NCBI GenBank assembly: GCA_050331095.1
Contig: JBHJHE010000054.1
Coordinates: 1 to 32,542, forward strand
DNA from: MED-G105 sp050331095
GTDB taxonomy: Bacteria > Pseudomonadota > Alphaproteobacteria > Caulobacterales > Parvularculaceae
Length of the DNA: 32,542 bases
Direction: 5' to 3'
Both the position numbers and the translations under genes were made by a program. Under the pieces are notes generated by a model, which was given only the letters and a program-made list of their open reading frames with translations, was not told the DNA's origin and did no database searches. This document shows, piece by piece, positions 23,973-32,542 of the stretch (the stretch's first letter is position 1; each line of letters opens with the position of its first letter).

Positions 23973-24683
23973 TCATTGCGCCGCGCGGCGGCCGAACACT
24001 TTGCTCTGGCCGAAGCCCCCGGCGTCGTCGCCGGCGCGCTGGGCGCCGTCGGCGCGGCGCAGGCGGCCGTCGATGTAGGCCCACAGATCGCCGAGCTCCG
24101 TCGCCGACCGGCAGACAGGGTCGATCTCCATCACCGTGCGCCCGTCGATCATGCTCGCGGCGTAGTCGACGCGGTGGTGAATGACGCTTGGGGCCACGGT
24201 GCCGTGCTGCGACAGGGCGATCGCCGCCTCCGACGTGATGCGCGCGTTGGCGGTGGCGCCGTTGACGACGAAGATGAGCGGCTTGCCGCGGGCGTTGGCG
24301 ATCTCCACCGTCGGGCCGACGGCGCGCAGGTCGTGCGGGCTCGGCCGGGTCGGCGCGATGACGAGATCGGCGAAGCCCACGACTTCGGAGATCGCGCGCG
24401 TCACCGCCGGCGGCGTGTCGATGACGACGAGCCGAAAGCCCTCGTCGCGGGCGCGGTCGAGGTCGCGGAAGAGATTGGAGAAGACGGACTGGATGAACGC
24501 CGGCGTTGGGTCCTGGCGCACGTTCCACCAACGCGCGAGCGAACCCTGCGGGTCGGTGTCAATCAGCGCGACCGGCCCGGCGCCCTGGCGCTCGGCCTCG
24601 ACGGCGATGTGTCCGGCGAGCGTTGTTTTGCCCGCGCCGCCTTTCTGCGCGGCGAAGACCAAAATCCGCATCGTCGCCGCCAT
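23973..24683 (-). CDS. ParA/MinD-family partition ATPase
   Basis: This is a 236-aa deviant Walker ATPase. The Walker A box is KGGAGKTT with the signature Lys14 and Lys19. IDTDPQGS (41-48) is the A' motif and VVIDTPPA (Asp89) the Walker B. The ATG at 24683 has GGAGG 4-5 nt upstream. It is short, without the N-terminal DNA-binding extension of plasmid P1-type ParA, and it is not MipZ, which has DLDLRQ in place of DTDPQ. It is not linked to parB or gidAB here. With the downstream RHH-like gene it looks like a second, orphan ParA system that could position a protein complex or segregate another DNA element. Its last 25 residues are a polar tail. Confidence 0.92.
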   Translation of the reverse strand: MAATMRILVFAAQKGGAGKTTLAGHIAVEAERQGAGPVALIDTDPQGSLARWWNVRQDPTPAFIQSVFSNLFRDLDRARDEGFRLVVIDTPPAVTRAISEVVGFADLVIAPTRPSPHDLRAVGPTVEIANARGKPLIFVVNGATANARITSEAAIALSQHGTVAPSVIHHRVDYAASMIDGRTVMEIDPVCRSATELGDLWAYIDGRLRRADGAQRAGDDAGGFGQSKVFGRRAAQ

Positions 24684-24898
24684 GCGACCTCCACCTGCCT
24701 GCCGACCCGCCTCGAGACGTAACGCGCGTACTGTTCGCGCGCGGACGTTAAAACCGCGCCAGAGCGATCGGGCGCATTAGCCGAGAACTTAGTTAAAATT
24801 TTATGGGCGTTACGGAGGGTCGGGTCAGGAGCGCCCAAAATACGCATGAACGCCCCCGACCGCGGGGACGTGCTAGACGCGAACGTTTTAAAGCGACT

Positions 24899-26089
24899 TT
24901 AAACGCCTTCGGATTCGTCGATGGCGCCCATAAGCGCTTCGTCGCGCGCGGCGATGATGCTGACGATGTTGGCGACCCGAGGGTTCGACTTCCAGTCCCA
25001 ATAACGCAAAATCGCGCGCGCGTAGTCCCGCGACATGGAATCGAAAACGTCGAGCAGCGCTTCGGCCTCGGCCGGGCTCATGGCGTTCGCGGAGAGGGGT
25101 TCCGTCAGCATACGATAGAACTCGTCGCGCGGCGCGCCGAGGCTTTTGGCGATGACTGCGAAAGGCTCGCCCCCCGGATCGCGCAAAGCCCGCGAGGCGA
25201 GCTCGCGCGACACGCCCGCGACGAGACTGACCGCTTCGACGATTTCTTCGCCCGCGTTCTCCCGCGCCGCGGCGAGCGTGCGCAGGACAACGTCGTGGCC
25301 GACGCTCTCCCCGCCGACGCCGCGCGGGCGGTGGCGCGGGTCGAGCCTCGTCAGCGCGCCGCGCCCCAGCGGGTCGGGCCGCCGCGTCCCGCGAAGCTTC
25401 GGATACAGATCGACGATCCCGTCCTGCAGGACGGCCCGGTTGAGCGCGAAACGCGTGAGGATGCGTTTGCGGCGCTCGCCGTCCATCCACCAGAACATGA
25501 GGAAGCCGTGGGCGGGCTCGAGCTCCGGGCGGCGCATGAGCGCGATCTGCAGGTCGCGATCGGTCGCCGAACGGGCGACGAGCGCATCCACCGCATGGGG
25601 CGAGAGGTGATAGTCGTCGCGTCGCAGGGCGGCGCGGATGACGTCGCGCTCGTCGAATTCGATGAGCGCGTCGACGATCTCGGCCGTCAGGTCCGTGCGG
25701 CTTGCGACCGCGAGGCGGTGGGCCGGCCCGCCCCGACGCGCGCATTCGATCAAGAGCGCCGCCGGCAGGGGCGCGTTGCGTTTCAACAGCGTCTCCGCGA
25801 CGGCCGGCGCGTCGAGCAGAAAGAACCGCATGAGCGGCGGCGGGCTTTCCGGCACCCGCGCGATGCGGGTTGCGACGTCGATGCGCGCGGCCTCGTCGAC
25901 GCCCTGGAGCACCTGCAACAGCACGTCGCCGGCGAGGGAGCGTTCGTTGGCGGAGATCCGCGTCGCCGGCAGGACGACGATGTCGCACAAGGTTCGGGCG
26001 AGCTGCAGGCGCAGCGCCGCGAACCGGCGCTCGTCGTCGTCGATGCCGCCGAGCGATCCCTGTCGGTTATCGGAGTTGGGTTCCAGCAT
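24899..26089 (-). CDS. DUF2336 domain-containing protein (copy 2)
   Basis: This is a 396-aa cytosolic helical protein. The ATG at 26089 is preferred over GTG 26119. Repeated HEAT-like helices (SLAGDVLLQVLQGVDEAARI, FFLLDAPAVAETLLKRNAPL, LTAEIVDALIEFDERDVIRA) and the C-terminal YARAILRYWDWKSNPRVANI identify DUF2336. It is clearly divergent from copy 1 at 7808-8959, so it is not a recent duplicate. It lies upstream of parA on the same strand, separated by a 215-nt gap with the AT-rich near-palindrome CGTTTTAAAGCGACTTTAAA around 24884. Function unknown. Confidence 0.82.
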   Translation of the reverse strand: MLEPNSDNRQGSLGGIDDDERRFAALRLQLARTLCDIVVLPATRISANERSLAGDVLLQVLQGVDEAARIDVATRIARVPESPPPLMRFFLLDAPAVAETLLKRNAPLPAALLIECARRGGPAHRLAVASRTDLTAEIVDALIEFDERDVIRAALRRDDYHLSPHAVDALVARSATDRDLQIALMRRPELEPAHGFLMFWWMDGERRKRILTRFALNRAVLQDGIVDLYPKLRGTRRPDPLGRGALTRLDPRHRPRGVGGESVGHDVVLRTLAAARENAGEEIVEAVSLVAGVSRELASRALRDPGGEPFAVIAKSLGAPRDEFYRMLTEPLSANAMSPAEAEALLDVFDSMSRDYARAILRYWDWKSNPRVANIVSIIAARDEALMGAIDESEGV

Positions 26090-26185
26090 GCGGCCTAACG
26101 CGCTCCAACGAGTGCGCACCAGCGCGTGCGCTCCAACGCGCCGCCGGCGCTTTTCAGCCCGGCCGTCGCGCGCCCGATCGGATCC

Positions 26186-26220
26186 TTAACGAGCCGCGAC
26201 CTTAACGACGGCCCCGTTAA
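26186..26220. promoter_or_regulatory. Three iterated TTAACG motifs in a divergent promoter region
   Basis: TTAACG occurs at 26186, 26202 and 26217, spaced 16 and 15 nt, about 1.5 helical turns. The site lies about 100-130 nt upstream of the leftward DUF2336 copy 2 and 150-185 nt upstream of the rightward lipoprotein. Nearby, TCCGGC-AATTAAATC-GCCGGA (26274-26294) is another operator-like inverted repeat. No regulator can be named. Confidence 0.45.
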
Positions 26221-26370
26221 CGCCGTGTTGCCGCAAGGGGAAACGCCGCCGACGGCCCCGCGGCCCAATCCTTTCCGGCAATTAAATCGCCGGACCGTCC
26301 CATCCGCCGCAGACGCGCGCGGCGGGCGTTGCTATCATCGCCAAGGTTAATCGAAGGGGCGTTGAGAACG

Positions 26371-26685
26371 ATGGTGCGAGCGACGGCGCGGATGGTCGGG
26401 CGGATGTTGACGGTTGGCGCGGCGACGCTCGCGATGGGCTGCGCCACCGAGGAGGGCCGCCTTTTGTCGGAGGAGCCGGGCTACGCCGCCGGCTTCGGCG
26501 ACGGCTGCTCCACCGGCCAGGAGGAGGGCAAGAGCTTCTCCACCGAACGCACGCGCGACGCGTATCGTTTCGAGAACGAACCCGCTAATCGCGCCGGCTG
26601 GCGCCAGGGCTATCTCGAATGCAAAGGCTACGAACGCCCGCGCAACAATGGCGGCGTGGTCCTCGGCAACGAAGAGCGGCTTTAG
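26371..26685 (+). CDS. Small lipoprotein with Gly/Cys-rich GxxxGC motif
   Basis: This is a 104-aa predicted lipoprotein. The ATG at 26371 gives a signal sequence (MVRATARMVGRMLTVGAATL) ending in an AMGC lipobox-like site. The frame extends upstream to GTG/TTG codons, but those would add only non-signal residues. The mature part contains GYAAGFGDGCSTGQEEG and GWRQGYLECKGYERP, with two cysteines that could pair. Proteins with this GYxxGxxxGCxxG arrangement are found as hypothetical lipoproteins in alphaproteobacteria. Function unknown. Confidence 0.78.
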   Translation: MVRATARMVGRMLTVGAATLAMGCATEEGRLLSEEPGYAAGFGDGCSTGQEEGKSFSTERTRDAYRFENEPANRAGWRQGYLECKGYERPRNNGGVVLGNEERL

Positions 26686-26695
26686 GACCGGCGGC

Positions 26696-27043
26696 TCAGT
26701 CGCCCGCCAGCTTCAGCCGTTTGCGGTCGAAGACGCGCAACACCTGCGCGAGATCGTGGCCGCGGCGCAGGATCGCCCCGCCCATGGCGTAGACCGCCCA
26801 TGCCCCCTGGCGACGCGCCAGCGCCGGACGCTTCTCGATGCGGTAAAGAGGCGCTTCGCTCGCCTGGCGAAAGACCGAGAACACGGCCGCGTCCGCGAGA
26901 TGATCGATGGCGTAGTCGCGCCAGTCCCCCGCCGCGACGAACTGGCCATAAAGCCCCATGATGCGGGCGAGCTCCGCCCTCGTGAAGGCGACGGGCTCGG
27001 GCGCGCGGCGCGCGGCCGCGGGCGAACGGGCGATGCTTGTCAT
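26696..27043 (-). CDS. DUF2794 family protein
   Basis: This is a 115-aa cytosolic protein. FTRAELARIMGLYGQFVAAG, then DWRDYAIDHLADAAVFSVFR and PLYRIEKRPALARRQGAW, ending in VLRVFDRKRLKL, follow the DUF2794 consensus closely over its whole length. DUF2794 is a conserved alphaproteobacterial family of unknown function. The ATG at 27043 is taken as start; the alternative at 27079 adds a poor N-terminus. It is convergent with the lipoprotein (10-nt gap between stops) and divergent from the AEC transporter. Confidence 0.88.
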   Translation of the reverse strand: MTSIARSPAAARRAPEPVAFTRAELARIMGLYGQFVAAGDWRDYAIDHLADAAVFSVFRQASEAPLYRIEKRPALARRQGAWAVYAMGGAILRRGHDLAQVLRVFDRKRLKLAGD

Positions 27044-27416
27044 AGCGCCATCGTGACGCGGCCCGGCCTCGCCGCGCAAGGCCGAGGCGCGGCGACGCGG
27101 GGGCGTCTCGCGGGGCGCGCCGGGGGCCGCCCGGGCGCTCGGGCCACAAAAGGCCTTGTTTCATCCAACTTTGAGACAAACTCTGTCGTCAGTGTTCATG
27201 GGTCGGGTGGGCCGGTGCGCTTTTTCCGGTAACCATGGCCCCCTGCCCCCGGGAGACTGGCGGGCCGTCGCCCGCCCGACGCTTTCAACCGATCAAGACG
27301 CTTTCGCGCCGCTTGACGCTTGAGGCGCGGACCCGCCGCGGCCCATAGAACGGCGAAGCCCATGCCGCGGTTTAGCGCCCGCGGTTTAACGCCCGCCGTT
27401 CCATGCTCGCCGCTCC
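27044..27416. other. 373-nt divergent intergenic region
   Basis: This gap separates DUF2794 (leftward) and the AEC transporter (rightward). A locally AT-richer stretch (27146-27205) is a plausible promoter area. A GC hairpin GGCGGGC-CGTC-GCCCGCC lies at 27259-27276. The right end carries the 14-nt tandem repeats at 27366-27421. An open plus frame from about 27320 into the next gene is a shadow of the AEC gene. No independent gene seen. Confidence 0.5.
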
Positions 27417-27421
27417 ATGTC
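27366..27421 (+). repeat. Four degenerate 14-nt tandem repeats covering the AEC start codon
   Basis: The units are CGCGGTTTAGCGCC (27366), CGCGGTTTAACGCC (27380), CGCCGTTCCATGCT (27394) and CGCCGCTCCATGTC (27408). The first pair differs at one position and the second pair at a few. The last two units each contain an ATG, so the start region of the AEC gene is itself duplicated. The two ATGs (27403 and 27417) are in different frames; only 27417 opens the AEC frame. Confidence 0.7.
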
Positions 27422-28367
27422 CGCCGTTCTCGCCGTCGCCCTGCCCGTATTCGCCGTGATCGCCGCCGGCCTCGCCGCCGGACGGTTCGGCGCGACGTCC
27501 GCCGACGACGGCGCGGCGCTGAACCGGTTCGTCTTCCGCATCGCGATGCCGGCCGCGCTTTTCGGCCTCGCCGCCGGCGTCGGCGACGTCGACGTGCGCG
27601 ACCTGAAACCCGCCGCCGCTTACGGCCTCGCGGCGGGCGTCGTCATCCTGTGTGTTTACGCCCTCTCGCGCCGTGCGGGCGCCGCGCCGCAGGCCGCCGG
27701 CGCGCGGGCCCTTGCGGCGAGTTTCGGCAACGCCGTCTTCATCGGCCTGCCGATCGCCCTTGTCGTGGACGGCTGGTCGCGGCCGTTCGTCCTAATGATG
27801 CTCGTCGAAGGCCTCGGCGTTCTATCGATCGGCGCGGCGTTGATCGCGCCGCGCCCGCAGACGGCGACGGGGTCGTTCGGACGCGCCCTCGGCGGCGCCC
27901 TCATCCGGGCGCTGAAGAACCCGCTGGTCGCGGCGATGATCGCCGGGCTCGCCTGGGGCGGCCTTGCGACGCGCCTCCGCCTCGGCTTCGACGGACCGGT
28001 CGCGGACGTCATCGCCATTCTCGGACGCGCGGCGGGCCCGACGGCGCTCTTCGCCCTTGGCGTCTTCTTCGCGACGACGCGTTTCCCGCCCGTCCGCGAC
28101 GCCGGCCCCGCCGTGGCGCTTGTCGTCGTCGCCAAAATGGCGTTGCTGCCGGCGCTCGCCTACGCCTTCGCGCGGCTCCTCGGGGTCGCCGGCGACGACG
28201 CGCTCGGCCCCCTTATGCTGTTTACGCTCGTCCCGTCCGCTGTCGGATCGTTCGTCATCGCCAGCGCCTACGACGTCGAAACCAACGCCGTCGCCGCGGC
28301 CGTCGCGACGACGACGGCCGTCTCGCTCGTCACCGTAAGCGCGGTTCTTGCGGTCTTTGCGCCGTAG
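27417..28367 (+). CDS. AEC (auxin efflux carrier) family transporter
   Basis: This is a 316-aa membrane protein with about ten helices in two inverted halves. The N-terminus ALPVFAVIAAGLAAGRFG, the half-boundary FGNAVFIGLPIALVV, then LKNPLVAAMIAGLAWGG, and the C-terminal half with PTALFALGVFFA and ETNAVAAAVATTTAVSLVT follow the AEC/bile-acid-symporter-like pattern. Bacterial AEC proteins export small carboxylates such as malate or malonate; the substrate here cannot be told. The start lies within the tandem repeats and has no recognisable ribosome site, so initiation may be weak or leaderless. Confidence 0.9.
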   Translation: MSAVLAVALPVFAVIAAGLAAGRFGATSADDGAALNRFVFRIAMPAALFGLAAGVGDVDVRDLKPAAAYGLAAGVVILCVYALSRRAGAAPQAAGARALAASFGNAVFIGLPIALVVDGWSRPFVLMMLVEGLGVLSIGAALIAPRPQTATGSFGRALGGALIRALKNPLVAAMIAGLAWGGLATRLRLGFDGPVADVIAILGRAAGPTALFALGVFFATTRFPPVRDAGPAVALVVVAKMALLPALAYAFARLLGVAGDDALGPLMLFTLVPSAVGSFVIASAYDVETNAVAAAVATTTAVSLVTVSAVLAVFAP

Positions 28368-28688
28368 GCGGCGCAACTGACCGGCGACGCCTCCGCAGGC
28401 GGCGCCGGCGAGCTTCAGTTTGCAAGATCAAATCTCCACAATCCATCAGCGTTGAAAATATGGAGCGCGAATCTTGTTTGTAGAACTCGTCTTCCGACAA
28501 AGCGCCGCCGCCGAAATCTCGCGGCGGTCGACCGCCGCCATTGATCTCTTGGCGGCGCGCTCGCCGTGAGGGTGCGGATACGTATTGCGCGTCCCACGAC
28601 CTCCCCTGTACGTTTGGCTGTCGCGTGCGGGCGCCAGGCGGTTTTCGACGCCAATCGCCGCCGGCGCCCGAAGACAGGACTTCGCATC
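28368..28688. other. 321-nt intergenic region with two inverted-repeat structures
   Basis: No convincing gene. A two-helix hairpin is formed by CAAGAT (28423-28428) with ATCTTG (28471-28476) and CTCCA (28434-28438) with TGGAG (28461-28465), separated by a symmetric 5-by-5 internal loop. This hairpin sits in an AT-richer patch 55 nt after the AEC stop and is followed by TTTG, so it might help termination. Further on, GCGGCGGTCGACCGCCGC (28521-28538) is an 18-bp perfect palindrome. The DUF3224 promoter should lie between it and 28688. Confidence 0.6.
28521..28538. repeat. 18-bp perfect palindrome
   Basis: GCGGCGGTCGACCGCCGC is fully self-complementary with no spacer. It lies 151 nt upstream of the DUF3224 start. 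It may be an operator for a dimeric regulator or an element that can extrude as a cruciform. No T-tract follows. Confidence 0.85.
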
Positions 28689-29138
28689 ATGCGCAAGATC
28701 GCCGTCGTCTTGACGTTCGTTATTTTTTGTGGGGACGCCGCCGCCATGGAGAAAGCCTCAGGCGCGTTCTCGGTGCGGATGACGCCCCAGGAGGAAAACG
28801 CCGCCGACGGCGTCACGATGGGGCGCATCGCCCTGTCGAAAACGTTCGAGGGCGATCTTTCCGGCGAGTCCGAGGGACAGATGCTGACCGTCGTTTCGCC
28901 GACGCCGACCTCGGCCGCTTACGTTGCGGCGGAGCGGTTCGAAGGCGTGCTGAACGGCCGCCGCGGCGCCTTCGCGATGACCCATCGCGGCGTCGTGGCG
29001 AACGGCGAACAGAGCCTCGTCATCGAGATCGCGCCCGACTCCGGCGCCGGCGAGCTGCGCGGGATCAGCGGCGCCATGACGATCGACATCCGCGGCGGGG
29101 CGCATTTTTACACGCTCGACTACGAGATATCGGAGTAG
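28689..29138 (+). CDS. Exported DUF3224 domain protein
   Basis: This is a 149-aa protein. The ATG at 28689, with AGGA 8 nt upstream, opens a signal peptide (MRKIAVVLTFVIFCGDAAA). The mature part fits the DUF3224 beta-barrel family: GRIALSKTFEGDLSGESEGQ, then AERFEGVLNGRRGAFAMTHR and GELRGISGAMTIDI, ending in HFYTLDYEI. Most DUF3224 members are cytosolic allene-oxide-cyclase-like barrels, so an exported form is a minor variation. Function unknown. It converges on gyrB with an 82-nt gap. Confidence 0.88.
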   Translation: MRKIAVVLTFVIFCGDAAAMEKASGAFSVRMTPQEENAADGVTMGRIALSKTFEGDLSGESEGQMLTVVSPTPTSAAYVAAERFEGVLNGRRGAFAMTHRGVVANGEQSLVIEIAPDSGAGELRGISGAMTIDIRGGAHFYTLDYEISE

Positions 29139-29220
29139 GGCGCTTTTGCCAGAGCGCTCTATCCGCGGAGCCCTTCTTGCGAACCGCAAAACCGGCGATC
29201 CGCTTTTGCCGCGACAGGCT

Positions 29221-31656
<2,436 letters not shown>

Positions 31657-31690
31657 CGGATCGTCTCGCTTCTTTCAGTCATTCGTTCGT

Positions 31691-32542
31691 TCAGCCGCCG
31701 AGCGCGGTCTCGCGCGCGTCGCCGTCGCCGATCGCGAAGCCTTGCGCGCGTCCGCCCCAGGCGGCGAATAGGTCTTTGTCCGTTCCCGTCATGAAGGCCT
31801 GCAGGCCCGTCGCTTCGATGACGTCGTAAAGCGCCGCGCGGCGGTCGGCGTCGAGATGGGCCGCGATCTCGTCGAGGAGGACGACGATGGGCGCGCCCGC
31901 GCCGCGCGCGAGCGTCAGGGCGTTCGCAAGAACGAGCCCGACGAGGAGCGCCTTTTGCTCGCCCGTCGAACACAATCGCGCCGGCTGGCCCTTCGCCCGG
32001 TGCGCGACGCGCAGATCGGTCCGGTGGGGGCCGTAGGTCGAGCGCCCCGCCTCGGCGTCGCGTCGGCGAAGCGCGAGGAGCCGCGCGCGGAACGCGTCCT
32101 CCACGGCGTCGGCCGGCGCCTCGCCGAGCGCGGCTTCGACGTCGCCGGCGAGGGCGACGTCCGCGCGCGGAAATCCGTAGGCGTCGAGATCGACGGCGCC
32201 CTCGGCGCTTTGCGCGGCGGCGAGGCTCGCCGCGGTCTCCCGCCTCGCCGCGGCCAGGGCGACGCCCGCCGCCGCCATGCGCGCCTCGAGGGCCTGTAGC
32301 CAGCTCGCCTCGCGGGGCCCGTCCTCCAGCAACCGCTGGCGTTCGCGCATCGCTGTCTCATAGTCCGACGCAACGCGCGCGTGGGCGGCGTCGCGGGCGA
32401 GCGCCATGCGGTCGAGGAACCGCCGCCGCTCGCCGGCCCCTTCGAGGAACAAGCGATCCTGCGCCGGCGTCAGCCAGAGAAAGCGCACGCGTTCGGCGAA
32501 CGCGCCGGGCCCCCGCGCTGAGGCGCCGTCGACGCGCGCGAC
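31691..32542 (-). CDS. recF: RecF recombination mediator, 5' end outside window
   Basis: This is the C-terminal 283 residues of RecF, an SMC-like ATPase that helps load RecA at gapped DNA. The frame is open to the window edge; a GTG at 32488 lies inside the gene, not at its start. Visible are RFLWLTPAQDRLFLEG, the STYGPHRTDLRV block, the ABC signature CSTGEQKALLVGLVLANA and Walker B VVLLDEIAAHLD. The Walker A part, about 100 residues, lies beyond the right edge. It sits 34 nt upstream of gyrB. Confidence 0.95.
   Translation of the reverse strand, partial: VARVDGASARGPGAFAERVRFLWLTPAQDRLFLEGAGERRRFLDRMALARDAAHARVASDYETAMRERQRLLEDGPREASWLQALEARMAAAGVALAAARRETAASLAAAQSAEGAVDLDAYGFPRADVALAGDVEAALGEAPADAVEDAFRARLLALRRRDAEAGRSTYGPHRTDLRVAHRAKGQPARLCSTGEQKALLVGLVLANALTLARGAGAPIVVLLDEIAAHLDADRRAALYDVIEATGLQAFMTGTDKDLFAAWGGRAQGFAIGDGDARETALGG

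Noticed and set aside
22989..24722. Long plus-strand open frame (577 codons) opposite the ParA/RHH genes
   Set aside because: It is antisense to two genes with recognisable protein motifs; its product is Arg/Gly-rich low-complexity sequence typical of GC-rich shadow frames.
28423..28476. Integron attC-like site
   Set aside because: The two-helix hairpin geometry is reminiscent, but the conserved RYYYAAC and GTTRRRY core sites are absent and there is no integrase or cassette array.
27320..28483. Plus-strand open frame of 387 codons overlapping the AEC gene
   Set aside because: It is out of frame with the AEC transporter and encodes almost only Arg, Ala and Gly; the AEC frame has clear membrane helices.

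Overview
The window is GC-rich and gene-dense. Its gene content points to an alphaproteobacterium: two DUF2336 proteins, DUF1491, DUF2794, a SufE next to a protein made only of a DnaA-domain-IV-like helix-turn-helix, a PleC/DivJ-style soluble histidine kinase, and recF-gyrB in the order usual for this class. An order such as Parvularculales, Hyphomonadales or Caulobacterales is plausible. That placement is inference from gene families; no rRNA gene is present and no search was run.

Layout. 1-2039 holds the 3' part of a class A penicillin-binding protein. It is followed by a SixA-like histidine phosphatase and a large exported M14-type metallopeptidase, which converges on an aldo/keto reductase. 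A 549-nt, visibly less GC-rich gap (6333-6881) follows and contains a strong nested inverted repeat. Then come an SH3-containing lipoprotein and, divergently, a DUF2336 protein; a small exported Arg/Tyr-rich protein; a DUF1491 + orphan histidine kinase pair; an exported protein of unknown function; an EmrE-type SMR pump; SufE; the DnaA-C-like regulator; and a DUF1801 protein.

14675-22861 is one tightly packed minus-strand operon for a multi-subunit Mrp-type cation/proton antiporter. In transcription order it reads mrpE, mrpF, mrpG, an MrpA-C-terminus/MbhE-like subunit, mrpB, mrpC, mrpD, a second D-like subunit, a 92-aa two-TM protein and a third D-like subunit. No full-length MrpA is present. 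The MrpC subunit carries an insertion of about 110 residues, rich in His, Gly and Asp, between its second and third membrane helices. This is the most unusual coding feature of the window.

23148-24683 is a ParA ATPase followed by a basic/disordered protein with a ribbon-helix-helix-like tail, ending in a good intrinsic terminator. A second DUF2336 protein lies directly upstream. 26371-29138 holds a small lipoprotein, a DUF2794 protein, an AEC-family transporter and an exported DUF3224 protein. The window closes with gyrB and the 3' part of recF on the minus strand. This suggests that dnaN, and possibly the origin region, lies just beyond the right edge.

Most genes look like housekeeping or conserved alphaproteobacterial genes. 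The observations most worth following up are the Mrp-like complex with its His-rich MrpC and extra small subunit, the ParA/RHH pair, and several intergenic inverted repeats that are not simple terminators.
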